Assembly (NCBI GenBank): GCA_021776775.1 | Contig: JAJFFE010000235.1 | Location: 1 to 56,344 of the forward strand | DNA length: 56,344 nt | Direction of reading: 5' to 3' | DNA from: Planctomycetota bacterium | Lineage (GTDB): Bacteria; Planctomycetota; UBA8108; UBA1146; JAJFFE01 | Part shown: piece after piece, positions 46,901-53,737 of the stretch | How the letters are laid out: every line of letters starts with the position of its first letter | How positions within the stretch are numbered: position 1 is the first letter of the stretch | Made by a program: the position numbers and the translations under genes | Notes under the pieces: model-generated | The model's database searches: none | Told to the model about the DNA's origin: nothing | The model's input: the letters and a program-made list of their open reading frames with translations, nothing else

Positions 46901-49900
46901 GCCGAGGTAGGTCGTGACGTCGGTGGCGCCGAGTGCTTGCGCTCCTCCGTTCAGGGTGTTCTCGAGAAGGTGACCACTGGAACTACCGGTACCGACCGAG
47001 CCCAACCACATTCCGCCCTGTGTTTCGTAGCGGCTGGTGAAACCGGCGGCGATCGAGTTGCCTTCGAACGCGGGGATCTCGGCGTCGACAATGCCGAAGT
47101 CGATTTGGCCGGTGTTGGGTAAGTCTTGAGAAACCTCACCCATACCGTTGGGCGTTACGCTGAAGCGATAGGTGCCACTCTCTTCTTCGAAGAACCCGCA
47201 CCAGTGCGAAGTCTCCAACCCGGTCGGACGGTTGGCCATCTTCAGCGGGCTACCGACGTTGAACCACGGCGATACCGCCGGCACGAAACAGTCGTCGGGT
47301 CCGGTGCGGAAGCAGAGGCAACGGCCCTGGAGGTACACCGGTCGAAACGTGTAGTCGACGAGGTACGGACTGACGGGCAGCGCACTCATGTCTGCGATCG
47401 TCACCTGGAAGTACTTCGCTCCCACCACGACGTCGGGACAGAGGTCGAACACGTTGATCGGCGCGTTGATCTCCTGATAGTCGGTGCCGTCGAACACGGC
47501 CAATCGAAACTCGAAGTCGTCGCCGGGTCCGCTGCTAGGATCGTCGTCGATCTCTGCCGCCACGCACGGCGTGAGTCCGGTGCAGAAGCAGTTCGGCGCA
47601 ACAAGGACGCGGAGATCGAGCGGTCTCGTCCCCTCGAACTCGCCGAAGCCCGGAGTCGGATTCTTCAGGCCGACGACAAGTTCGATGCTACTCGGGTTCG
47701 GTGTGGGATACAGGAACGAGTAGAGCAGCGAGTTGCAGTCTTCCGGATCGTCGGGAGTGATCGCCACCTCATTGACGAAGGTGCGCGAAATGCCACACGC
47801 GATGTCCGACACCGTCAGTTCAATCCGGTAACAGCCCCAGTCGGGGAAGGTCATCTGGGCGATGGCACCGGTGGTGCCACGGTTCACGACGCAACTCGGG
47901 GGGTCGGTCCCGTAGATGGTCCAACAGTACTCGTGAAACGGGGAGAGCTTAAACGGAGGATCGTCGCAAACCCACGGAGTGGTCGGACCGGCCGCCCCGG
48001 GGGGCACGGCACCGACCGGGGAGATCGAGTCGCAGAAGTGATCGATGGCCCAAACGTCTCCGTCTTCGTCGATCCAGGTACCACGCGCACTCAGCGTTGC
48101 CCGGACCTTGCCCGACGACAACTCGTAGGCGTCCTGGCTCTTGATGTCGGTGACGTTGGGCAGCGTGCGAATACCGCTGAGGTCGCGCACGCGAACGTCG
48201 GGATACGGAGGACACGGAGTGCCTTGAATGAGGAGTTCAGTGTCTCGCGGGTCGTTCGCAAACTGGAAGTACGGCAACCCCGGTTCACCGCCCACCGCGT
48301 AGATCTCTAACACGTAGTCTCCGGCCGGCAGCAGCTTCGGTTCGCCAAAGCCGTCGAGACAGGCCGACGCCGAAGGATCTGCTCCGACGTCGCCGTCGGC
48401 GCGGTAGTACGTGATGCTGTGCCAAGTCTTGACCGCACCGAGCAGTGGCTCGGGAAAGGTGAACTCATCTTCGAAACCGTCATCGGGGAAGACGTGCACG
48501 AGGCGTCCGCGAAGCGAGATCCCGAAGTCGACGGCGACCTTCTCGTAGTATCCGGAGATCTCGAGCCGCTCGGCCGGTTGGTCGAGCGTGAACCCGGTCA
48601 CTAAACGTGACGCTTCGATCAAGTCAGCCAGCGGCCCGTGAATCACGGTTCCCGTACCGCCCCCGGGCATCAGCGAGATATCAACGGCTGCCCCGAGCGT
48701 CGAAAAGCCGGAGCCATCGGCACAGCGAACGACGTCGGCGGGGGAAACCCCACCGCGCACGGCGAGGTTCATCGGGCCCGGCTTGACCGCGCCGTCGAGC
48801 GGCGGCGGATAGTCGCATTCGAACAACGTCGCGAGGATTCCCACTACCGCGGACGTGTCGACCACGGTGAATCCCTGGAAGTAAAGCTCTCGCTCGTTGT
48901 CACCGGGAGCGAGCGCCGCTTCGTACGCGGTCGCGTCTCCGGGAAGAACCGCGAGCACGGCACCGTCAGGGTCGATGACGTGGATTTCAGAGTACGCTTC
49001 GGGGTTGGTCCAGGTGAACCTTGCCGTACCGTAGGCGACGGTCGCTTCGAGCTGCTGCGGACTGAGCAAGGTCGGACAGTTGTCGGTGTAGGAAAGAACG
49101 TCGATCGATGAATCCGATCCGCGGAAGTCGGACACGGTCACGTCGACGGGGCCGGCCACACCAGAGGGAACGGTCACGTGAATACGCGTTCCGTCGCGAG
49201 ACACCCGAGCGCGAGACAGCGGCGCGCCGCCCACGAAGAGCGTGGTGTCGGGAATGAATCCCGAGCCGTGCACGGTGATCGCTTGGCCGCCGGTAACGCA
49301 GACGTCGTCCGGCTCCACCGCGTCGATCACCGCCGGGCCCGCGTCGTAGTAGACGATTCCGGCCGAGAACTCCTCTTCCACGAAGATGACGTCGGGAACG
49401 GAATCGAAGAGGCGAACCGGATAGACACCGGCCGGCAGCGTTGGCACCGTGACGTCGAGCGTGGTGTGATCGATGAACGAGTACGCACACGGAATCTCGT
49501 TGACGCGGACCCGCGTGTGATTCGTAAACCCGGTGCCGGTGATGGTCACTTGAGTCGCGGTGTCCGCGGGAACGTTGATCGGCTGAAGATCCGTGACCGA
49601 GAACTCGGCCCAGTAGACCACGGAGTCGAAGGCCTTGCCGGTGACCGGGTCGATGGCAAGCACGGTGACGTCTTCGCCGCTGAACGCTCCCGGGCGCGGC
49701 GGCGCCGACACGTCCAACTGGGTGTGACTCAGAAAGGAGACGTCGGCCAACTCACCGTCGACGAACACTTCGGTGTTGGGTGTGAAACCTTCGCCGATCA
49801 GCGTGAACGGTCCGCCGAGGTACGACACCGGGCCGCCGAGCAACGAGGTGATGCTCGCCTCGGGCAAGAACGTGAGCGACTGCGGGAACAGTTCGGCCAC

Positions 49901-50467
49901 GTCGATCGAGCCCGGAGTCCCGCGAACCCATAGATCGTAGGTTCCTTCGGGAAACGGAATGAGCTGTGCCGTGATCGAGTAGGGACTGTTGAAGGTCAGT
50001 TGCGCGGGGTCCCAGTACTCGCTGTCGTAGAACACTTCGACATCTGTGATCGGCGTGAACGCGTTGCCCGTCAACGTAATGGTCTGGAGCGAGGTATCGG
50101 CCAAGAGATATGTCGTCGGCACGTCGTCCACTTCGAACGGGGCGATCAAGGTGACGGCGTCCAACAGCGTCGCCGACGACCCGATGAATTGATCGACGGT
50201 GACCGCGCGCAAGCCCGAAACCGGCGTCAGTTGAGACGGTGAGACTCCCTGAATGCTCGTGAACGTCGACGACGTGATGGTCGCTTGCACGCCACCAATC
50301 GTCACCGTCAGACCGAGGGCCGTGAACCCCGATCCGGTGATCGTGAACGGCGTTCCTTCGAGGTACGACATCTGGTTCGGTGCAAACGAATCGATCTGGA
50401 CCTGCCCCAGAGCAGACCCGCAATAGGCGAAACTAACGAGGACGGAAGCTATGAGGCAGCGCAACAT
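43955..50467 (-). CDS. Giant secreted TIG-domain protein with C-terminal dockerin-like module
   Basis: 2170 residues from ATG 50467 (AAGGG 9 nt upstream; a TTG 18 nt earlier is less likely). Signal peptide: LRCLIASVLVSFAYCGSALG then Q. About five TIG/IPT repeats fill residues ~25-440 (FTITGSGFTALGLTVTIGG, FTLIGEGFTPNTEVFVDG, VTITGTGFTNHTRVRVN, ITVHGSGFIPDTTLFVGG). Then comes an Fn3-like unit (ARFTWTNPEAYSEIHV), a long region of PKD/propeller-like beta segments (QPAMTYSPDGTLAYCVWV), a second Fn3-like unit (VRLKWTNPVVYDRIELYRDG), and the terminal module with DANGDGQVN ... DVNVDGQVN Ca loops and LLGYLFQAG. Many paired Cys indicate an oxidising location. Probably an adhesin or surface structural protein. 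The terminal module matches that of the 5558 gene. Confidence 0.82.
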   Translation of the reverse strand: MLRCLIASVLVSFAYCGSALGQVQIDSFAPNQMSYLEGTPFTITGSGFTALGLTVTIGGVQATITSSTFTSIQGVSPSQLTPVSGLRAVTVDQFIGSSATLLDAVTLIAPFEVDDVPTTYLLADTSLQTITLTGNAFTPITDVEVFYDSEYWDPAQLTFNSPYSITAQLIPFPEGTYDLWVRGTPGSIDVAELFPQSLTFLPEASITSLLGGPVSYLGGPFTLIGEGFTPNTEVFVDGELADVSFLSHTQLDVSAPPRPGAFSGEDVTVLAIDPVTGKAFDSVVYWAEFSVTDLQPINVPADTATQVTITGTGFTNHTRVRVNEIPCAYSFIDHTTLDVTVPTLPAGVYPVRLFDSVPDVIFVEEEFSAGIVYYDAGPAVIDAVEPDDVCVTGGQAITVHGSGFIPDTTLFVGGAPLSRARVSRDGTRIHVTVPSGVAGPVDVTVSDFRGSDSSIDVLSYTDNCPTLLSPQQLEATVAYGTARFTWTNPEAYSEIHVIDPDGAVLAVLPGDATAYEAALAPGDNERELYFQGFTVVDTSAVVGILATLFECDYPPPLDGAVKPGPMNLAVRGGVSPADVVRCADGSGFSTLGAAVDISLMPGGGTGTVIHGPLADLIEASRLVTGFTLDQPAERLEISGYYEKVAVDFGISLRGRLVHVFPDDGFEDEFTFPEPLLGAVKTWHSITYYRADGDVGADPSASACLDGFGEPKLLPAGDYVLEIYAVGGEPGLPYFQFANDPRDTELLIQGTPCPPYPDVRVRDLSGIRTLPNVTDIKSQDAYELSSGKVRATLSARGTWIDEDGDVWAIDHFCDSISPVGAVPPGAAGPTTPWVCDDPPFKLSPFHEYCWTIYGTDPPSCVVNRGTTGAIAQMTFPDWGCYRIELTVSDIACGISRTFVNEVAITPDDPEDCNSLLYSFLYPTPNPSSIELVVGLKNPTPGFGEFEGTRPLDLRVLVAPNCFCTGLTPCVAAEIDDDPSSGPGDDFEFRLAVFDGTDYQEINAPINVFDLCPDVVVGAKYFQVTIADMSALPVSPYLVDYTFRPVYLQGRCLCFRTGPDDCFVPAVSPWFNVGSPLKMANRPTGLETSHWCGFFEEESGTYRFSVTPNGMGEVSQDLPNTGQIDFGIVDAEIPAFEGNSIAAGFTSRYETQGGMWLGSVGTGSSSGHLLENTLNGGAQALGATDVTTYLGSIPHDVYGWSQCETVFEQEFREELFRSIIWAGAIPPGIPLEIWGHVSLGMKYKVDSILETELSPFAPLPSGSHYELTYILDSNVEISVPCGISLDLVGGLASVDIRLVPTTEFHLQPSVVVDEFGVHPDYAVDTLFSMGMEIEACIQTIVLGEQCAPSIDIDLVPATSIMPGDPDFLSTGACSTSSAVAAAGPAFAGPGDTPAAGNARSLAITSPDGTTTMTLWIAQSDIGDHIAKIEILDVTDPSGEPFLLDATVPGISFGFLFIEPSAAFIDNETILLAGLSRPNGFAPQDPPDDVDDPDFFDIRNDNVVYTEIRLGKIVKTSPGSWSVDLETLPDASDPTGTPTEQRRADGRPHVAGRGATGEASVAWVRYEDDYLILDGDTFVHMPNIGTCGLTYCGSPSQVPNIRPQLERTSIAVRRLDVDGPLPGDPITTISELGINVQPAMTYSPDGTLAYCVWVHDPTHTDLIAVNTGRFLKAAIYDVASDSWTAPFDVVAVPDDYPGILQPSVALSSNDDGIVAFTALIDTADPDDAGLNGGSRRVFTARLLDGVFDEPVELRGVCGEAIYGWGLGTAYVPHEQFAPSPESQLLTPEIYMSWQEFGIPGTQSGSGNVMLSCLERGASTWSAPMRLLPAGDAVISNVSMTVANGQLTTMYLDSGPAAGVSALAGPTVTGYKSLTVPLEPDLAIARCELSSAFPAPGSMVGGTVTLENRGLTSTPIDMLGQSQTGLEVVLIDDLGGETVVQSIPLDLLAPGARDRVGFVVEMPHDPVRLEVRLAPNPIDRDRTNDFRECLFGAPSPTNFSCESEEAPGTVGSTEQLVRLKWTNPVVYDRIELYRDGVILHTLPGRISTFVDSGLSSLPQSYDIRGLIGASRSRKTALICDTAGSSFVRGDANGDGQVNIADAIFSLDYLFVAGTEPPCFAAADVNVDGQVNIADTINLLGYLFQAGSPPAAPFPDCGASTVESDEALGCAAEGC

Positions 50468-50723
50468 GGGAGAGGCCCTTCGCAAGTAGACTCGCGCCCT
50501 CCGTGCCGGCCGCGGGTACGCGGCGGATCAGGGCGTCTCCCGTAGTGCGCCGTTGCCGAATCGGCTGCCTCACACGTCTCCTCTTATTCCTCAAGTTGCG
50601 AGGCTGGCTCGCCTTCCAGATCGGCGACGCCACTGATCTTCCGGTCCATCGGGGCGGGGTTTTGCAAGTGCCCGTCCCGATCTCCAAAGCGTATACTCAC
50701 GCCATGTCGAATCTCTAGCGTTC

Positions 50724-51203
50724 ATGCGTGAATTCGGCCGGATCGTTTCCACGCCCGCGCGGGTTTACTTGGTGGGTGGTGGAACCGCAGTCCTTCACGG
50801 GTGGCGCCCCATGACTGCCGATATCGACGTCAAGTGTCTCTCCGCGATCGATTTGGGCCCGATGCTGTCGGAGATCAAGCAGCGCTTGAACATCAACATC
50901 GAACTCGCTTCACCCGATCAGTTCATCCCTCCCCTGCCCGATTGGGAGCACCGCAGCCTCTTCATTCAACGCGAAGGCTGTACTGACTTCTTTCACTACG
51001 ACCTGTACTCGCAAGCCCTGGCAAAGCTGGAGCGAGGGTTCGAGCGGGACATGAGCGACGATGCGGCGATGATCAGCGACGGAAAAGTGGAGCGGCCTCG
51101 CCTCCTCGAGCTGTTCGTAGCGATCCGTGGGAGTCTGGATCAATACCCAGCTCTCGATCCTCCTAGTTTTGAGCAAGCGGTTCGACGCGTAACGGACGTC
51201 TAG
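50724..51203 (+). CDS. Nucleotidyltransferase-fold protein (DUF6036/AbiEii-like)
   Basis: 159 residues. YLVGGGTAVLHGWRPMTADIDVK carries the GG turn and the DID metal-binding pair of minimal nucleotidyltransferases, as in AbiEii-type toxins and DUF6036 proteins. The C-terminal half is helical (ALAKLERGFERDMSDDAAM, LELFVAIRGSLDQYPALD). Such proteins usually sit beside an antitoxin (AbiEi-type), but none is found here: the 256-nt gap upstream has only a four-codon ATG frame (50703-50717). TATACT at 50692-50697 could be a -10 element. No ribosome site precedes the ATG, so translation may be weak or leaderless. Toxin activity is inference from the family. Confidence 0.7.
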   Translation: MREFGRIVSTPARVYLVGGGTAVLHGWRPMTADIDVKCLSAIDLGPMLSEIKQRLNINIELASPDQFIPPLPDWEHRSLFIQREGCTDFFHYDLYSQALAKLERGFERDMSDDAAMISDGKVERPRLLELFVAIRGSLDQYPALDPPSFEQAVRRVTDV

Positions 51204-51314
51204 ACCGTGTATATTGGCGGACTTCTCGTACGGCGAAACGCCTGAACCGAGGAGCGTCGAATCCGCCGAGAGATCAAGCGACTGTAGATTCAAGTAACCT
51301 AAAATGAGGGACTA

Positions 51315-51641
51315 ATGACGATACCGAAATCCATATCACCCAAAGAAGTCCACGATCGGCTGCAGGCCGAGGACGACTTCGTCCTGCTCGATATCCGACA
51401 GCCCTCCGAAATCGACCTCGCATGCATCGACGACGCGATCTGCATTCCCATGGGTGAGATCCCCAATGTGTACGAGCAACTCAGCAAGGAGAAGGACATC
51501 GTGGTGATCTGTCACCACGGTATTCGCAGTGCGCGAATCTGCGAGTTCTTGCGATCGCAGGGCTACGAGCGAGCGATCAACATGACGGGCGGAACCGACG
51601 CGTGGTCGGTCGAGGTCGATCCTTCGTTGCCGCGCTACTAA
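51315..51641 (+). CDS. Single-domain rhodanese
   Basis: 108 residues, one complete rhodanese domain. ISPKEVHDRLQAEDDFVLLDIRQPSEIDLACI is the CH2A region. The active-site loop VVICHHGIRSARICEFL puts the persulfide-forming Cys first in CHHGIRS, a normal six-residue loop. AINMTGGTDAWSVEVDPSLP is the closing region. Enzymes of this type transfer sulfur, or act as a sulfur carrier module, in the cytoplasm. GAGGG four nt before the ATG marks the start. Stand-alone gene closed by a strong hairpin. Confidence 0.88.
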   Translation: MTIPKSISPKEVHDRLQAEDDFVLLDIRQPSEIDLACIDDAICIPMGEIPNVYEQLSKEKDIVVICHHGIRSARICEFLRSQGYERAINMTGGTDAWSVEVDPSLPRY

Positions 51642-51663
51642 CGTCTTGTCTCACCAGCCCGGA

Positions 51664-51688
51664 CTAGCCCGGACGAAGTTCGGGCTAG
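51664..51688 (+). terminator. Hairpin terminator behind the rhodanese
   Basis: CTAGCCCG / CGGGCTAG plus GAC / GTT gives an 11-bp stem with one G-U pair and a GAA loop, 22 nt behind the stop. It shares the AGCCCG stem with the 43.82-kb hairpin. No U-tract. Confidence 0.5.
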
Positions 51689-51772
51689 CGGTATCAGAAA
51701 CTCCGGGAGAATCGACCGGGACCGGTATCGACGCGGTCGTATTGGCGCGCGGACGCCGGTAGTCTGACACGC

Positions 51773-52627
51773 ATGCATCTGTACCTCGTCGACGGACAGT
51801 TCGAGATATTCCGCTGCTTCCACGGCGCACCCCGCGCCACCGGTCCCGACGGACACGAAGTGGGCGCGACGCGCGGGCTATTGCACAGCTTGGTAGCACT
51901 CCTGCGACGGCCGGAGTTGACGCACATCGCGGTCGCTTTCGATCGCGCTGTGGCGCCGGTGCGAGCCGCCAACGCACAGTCCGATGACGCCAAGCTGCAA
52001 AGCCAGTTCGGACTCGCGGCGGACGGCGTGCGGGCGTTGGGAATTGCGCTCTGGCCCATGATCAAGGTGCAAGCCGACGACGCCATCGCCACGGCGGTCG
52101 CGCGCTACAGCGACGCGGAAGGGATCGAGCAGACGATCATCGCCAGCGCCGACAACGACTTCACTCAATGCATCCGTGGCACCGAAGTCGTGATGCTCAA
52201 TCGCAACACGAAGAAGGTGATCGACGAAGACGGAGTGATTGAGAAGTTCGGAGTTCGGCCGGCACAGATTCCGGACTACCTCGCTCTAGTCGGAGACGTC
52301 TCGGACGGACTGCCGGGCATTCCCGGCTGGGGAGCCAAGTCCACGGCTGCCGTACTCACCCGCTACGGTTCATTGGAGTCGATTCCGCACTCGGCCGACG
52401 AATGGGACATCTCAATTCGCTCCGCCGAGCGGCTGGCGACCAACCTCCGCGAGCGTTGGCTCGAAGCGGTCTTGTATCGCGATCTGTCGATCCTTCGTGT
52501 TGATGTGCCACTCCCCCACCACATCGACGATCTACGCTGGCACGGAGCAGACCGTGAGGCGATCGCCAACTTCGCACAGTCCATCGGGGAGAGTGAGATC
52601 CTCGATCGGATTCCGCGCTTTCGGTAG
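51773..52627 (+). CDS. 5'-3' exonuclease (flap/PolI N-domain family)
   Basis: 284 residues, the size of stand-alone PolI-type 5' nucleases. The metal-binding acidic residues sit at LVDGQFEIFRCFHG (motif 1 Asp), HIAVAFDRAV, VQADDAIATAVA (Asp pair), ASADNDFTQCI and GDVSDGLPGIPGWGAKSTAAVLTRYGSLE (the helix-hairpin-helix DNA-binding element with its Asp). The helical arch region after FDRAV (RAANAQSDDAKLQSQFGLA) is poorer in Arg/Lys than in PolI, which may change flap threading. The enzyme should remove 5' flaps or RNA primers. Alone in its transcription unit; the start ATG lacks a clear ribosome site. Confidence 0.8.
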   Translation: MHLYLVDGQFEIFRCFHGAPRATGPDGHEVGATRGLLHSLVALLRRPELTHIAVAFDRAVAPVRAANAQSDDAKLQSQFGLAADGVRALGIALWPMIKVQADDAIATAVARYSDAEGIEQTIIASADNDFTQCIRGTEVVMLNRNTKKVIDEDGVIEKFGVRPAQIPDYLALVGDVSDGLPGIPGWGAKSTAAVLTRYGSLESIPHSADEWDISIRSAERLATNLRERWLEAVLYRDLSILRVDVPLPHHIDDLRWHGADREAIANFAQSIGESEILDRIPRFR

Positions 52628-52697
52628 TCTCCTGTATCCTGTTCGCATGCGGTGTTGGTCGCCGCCGCTAGCTCTCCGGCCCGAGAAGGACGTTTCA

Positions 52698-53282
52698 GTG
52701 TCACCAAAGCTCGAACACAGCCACTACACGATTCGACGCAAGATCCTCACGATCTTCGGAGCGAAGTTTCACGTCTTCGATCCCTCCGGCAACGTCGTCA
52801 TGTTCATCAAGCAGAAGGCGTTCAAGCTGAAGGAAGACATTCGGGTCTACACCGATGAGTCGATGGCGCACGAGATGCTCTCGATTCGTGCGAGAAGCAT
52901 CATCGACTTCAGCGCGGCGTACGATGTCGTCGACTCGGACGGCGTCAAGATCGGCGCCTTGCGACGGCGCGGCATGAGGTCCATCGTTCGGGACTCCTGG
53001 GAGTTCCTCGATGTCAACGATCAACCGATCGGACAACTCGAAGAAGACAGCACCGCGATGGCTTTGGCTCGCCGACTCCTCGGCTCCTTGCTGATTCCGC
53101 AGACGTTCTACCTGCGCCGCGGTGAATACGACTTGGTGCAGTACAAGCAGTTCTTCAACCCGTTCGTTCTCAAGTACCGCGTCGACATCCTTCCGGACGC
53201 CCACGAGTTCATCGATCCACTCTTGGTCGTCGCGGGTGGGATCTTGCTCGCCGCGATCGAGGGACGGCAGTCGGGGGGCTAG
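52698..53282 (+). CDS. LURP-one/phospholipid-scramblase-like protein
   Basis: 194 residues from GTG 52698, fixed by GAGAAGGA seven nt upstream (an ATG at 52647 has no site). Features of the Tubby-like LURP-one/scramblase fold: YTIRRKILTIFGAKFHVFD, VVMFIKQKAFKLKEDIRVYTDE, repeated hydrophobic strands, RSIVRDSWEFLDVNDQPIGQLEEDS, and a final hydrophobic helix PLLVVAGGILLAAIEG that may dip into the membrane. Bacterial members have no proven function. First gene of a tight cluster: the zinc-ribbon gene starts 6 nt after its stop. Confidence 0.75.
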   Translation: MSPKLEHSHYTIRRKILTIFGAKFHVFDPSGNVVMFIKQKAFKLKEDIRVYTDESMAHEMLSIRARSIIDFSAAYDVVDSDGVKIGALRRRGMRSIVRDSWEFLDVNDQPIGQLEEDSTAMALARRLLGSLLIPQTFYLRRGEYDLVQYKQFFNPFVLKYRVDILPDAHEFIDPLLVVAGGILLAAIEGRQSGG

Positions 53283-53288
53283 ATCCAA

Positions 53289-53561
53289 ATGTCGTCAAGA
53301 CACGTCTTGTGTGAACACTGCCCCGAAGAGTTCGATGTAGCCAAGTCGCTACAAGGGGGGTTGGCCAACTGCCCCAACTGCGGGAAAGCGACCGCCGTGC
53401 CGGGCGGCCCCGAGGCGCTGTTCATCCTTGCGGTCTCTCTGGGCGTTCTGTTGGGTGGCGGCGCGACGTGGTTGATTTGGATATCCGCGGGCGCCACGGC
53501 CGGGTTGATCACTGCGGGGTGCGCCCTGGTCGGGCTGTTGATTGCGATCGCAGCGTCGTGA
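53289..53561 (+). CDS. Small zinc-ribbon membrane protein
   Basis: 90 residues. The N-terminal zinc ribbon has two CxxC knuckles (LCEHCPEEFDV and ANCPNCGKAT), followed by two hydrophobic helices (LFILAVSLGVLLGGGATWLIW and AGLITAGCALVGLLIAIA). Such ribbon-plus-TM proteins are common small partners in bacterial operons; the exact role is unknown. Its stop codon region (GTGA at 53558-53561) also contains a GTG that would start the downstream primase-helicase in frame if the foldback element at 53572-53737 were absent. So the two genes were probably translationally coupled in the ancestor. Confidence 0.75.
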   Translation: MSSRHVLCEHCPEEFDVAKSLQGGLANCPNCGKATAVPGGPEALFILAVSLGVLLGGGATWLIWISAGATAGLITAGCALVGLLIAIAAS

Positions 53562-53571
53562 CGCGACCGGC

Positions 53572-53737
53572 TAGTGTCCTGGATCGGAAGTTCGTTGACA
53601 GATTCGTCGAGGGATCGTGTGCCCTGACAAGGCGTGCCGACGCAAGGCGTATTGGTGGATACTTCGAGGAGGCGCAACGATGTCAGGGTGCACGAGAACC
53701 GACGAAGGTGGTGACGAACTTCCGATCCAGGACACTA
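53572..53737. mobile_element. MITE-like foldback element with TA target duplication
   Basis: Perfect 22-bp terminal inverted repeats (GTGTCCTGGATCGGAAGTTC.., 53574-53595 and 53714-53735), bounded by TA on both sides. The inner arms stay complementary with mismatches to about 53629 and 53681 (TTCGTCG, CCCTGACA). Body 162 bp plus the duplicated TA. TA targeting and foldback form fit non-autonomous IS630/Tc1-like elements. The right arm carries AGGAGG and the ATG now used by the primase-helicase gene. Confidence 0.8.

Noticed and set aside
47126..48310. 394-codon open frame on the + strand inside the TIG/dockerin gene
   Set aside because: It is antisense to a long, well-supported secreted protein; its composition (Arg/Val/Asp/Gly runs) is the usual mirror of GC-rich coding DNA.
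50503..50718. 71-codon frame upstream of the nucleotidyltransferase as a possible antitoxin
   Set aside because: It overlaps the divergent promoter area, has no ribosome site, and its sequence shows no antitoxin-like fold marks.
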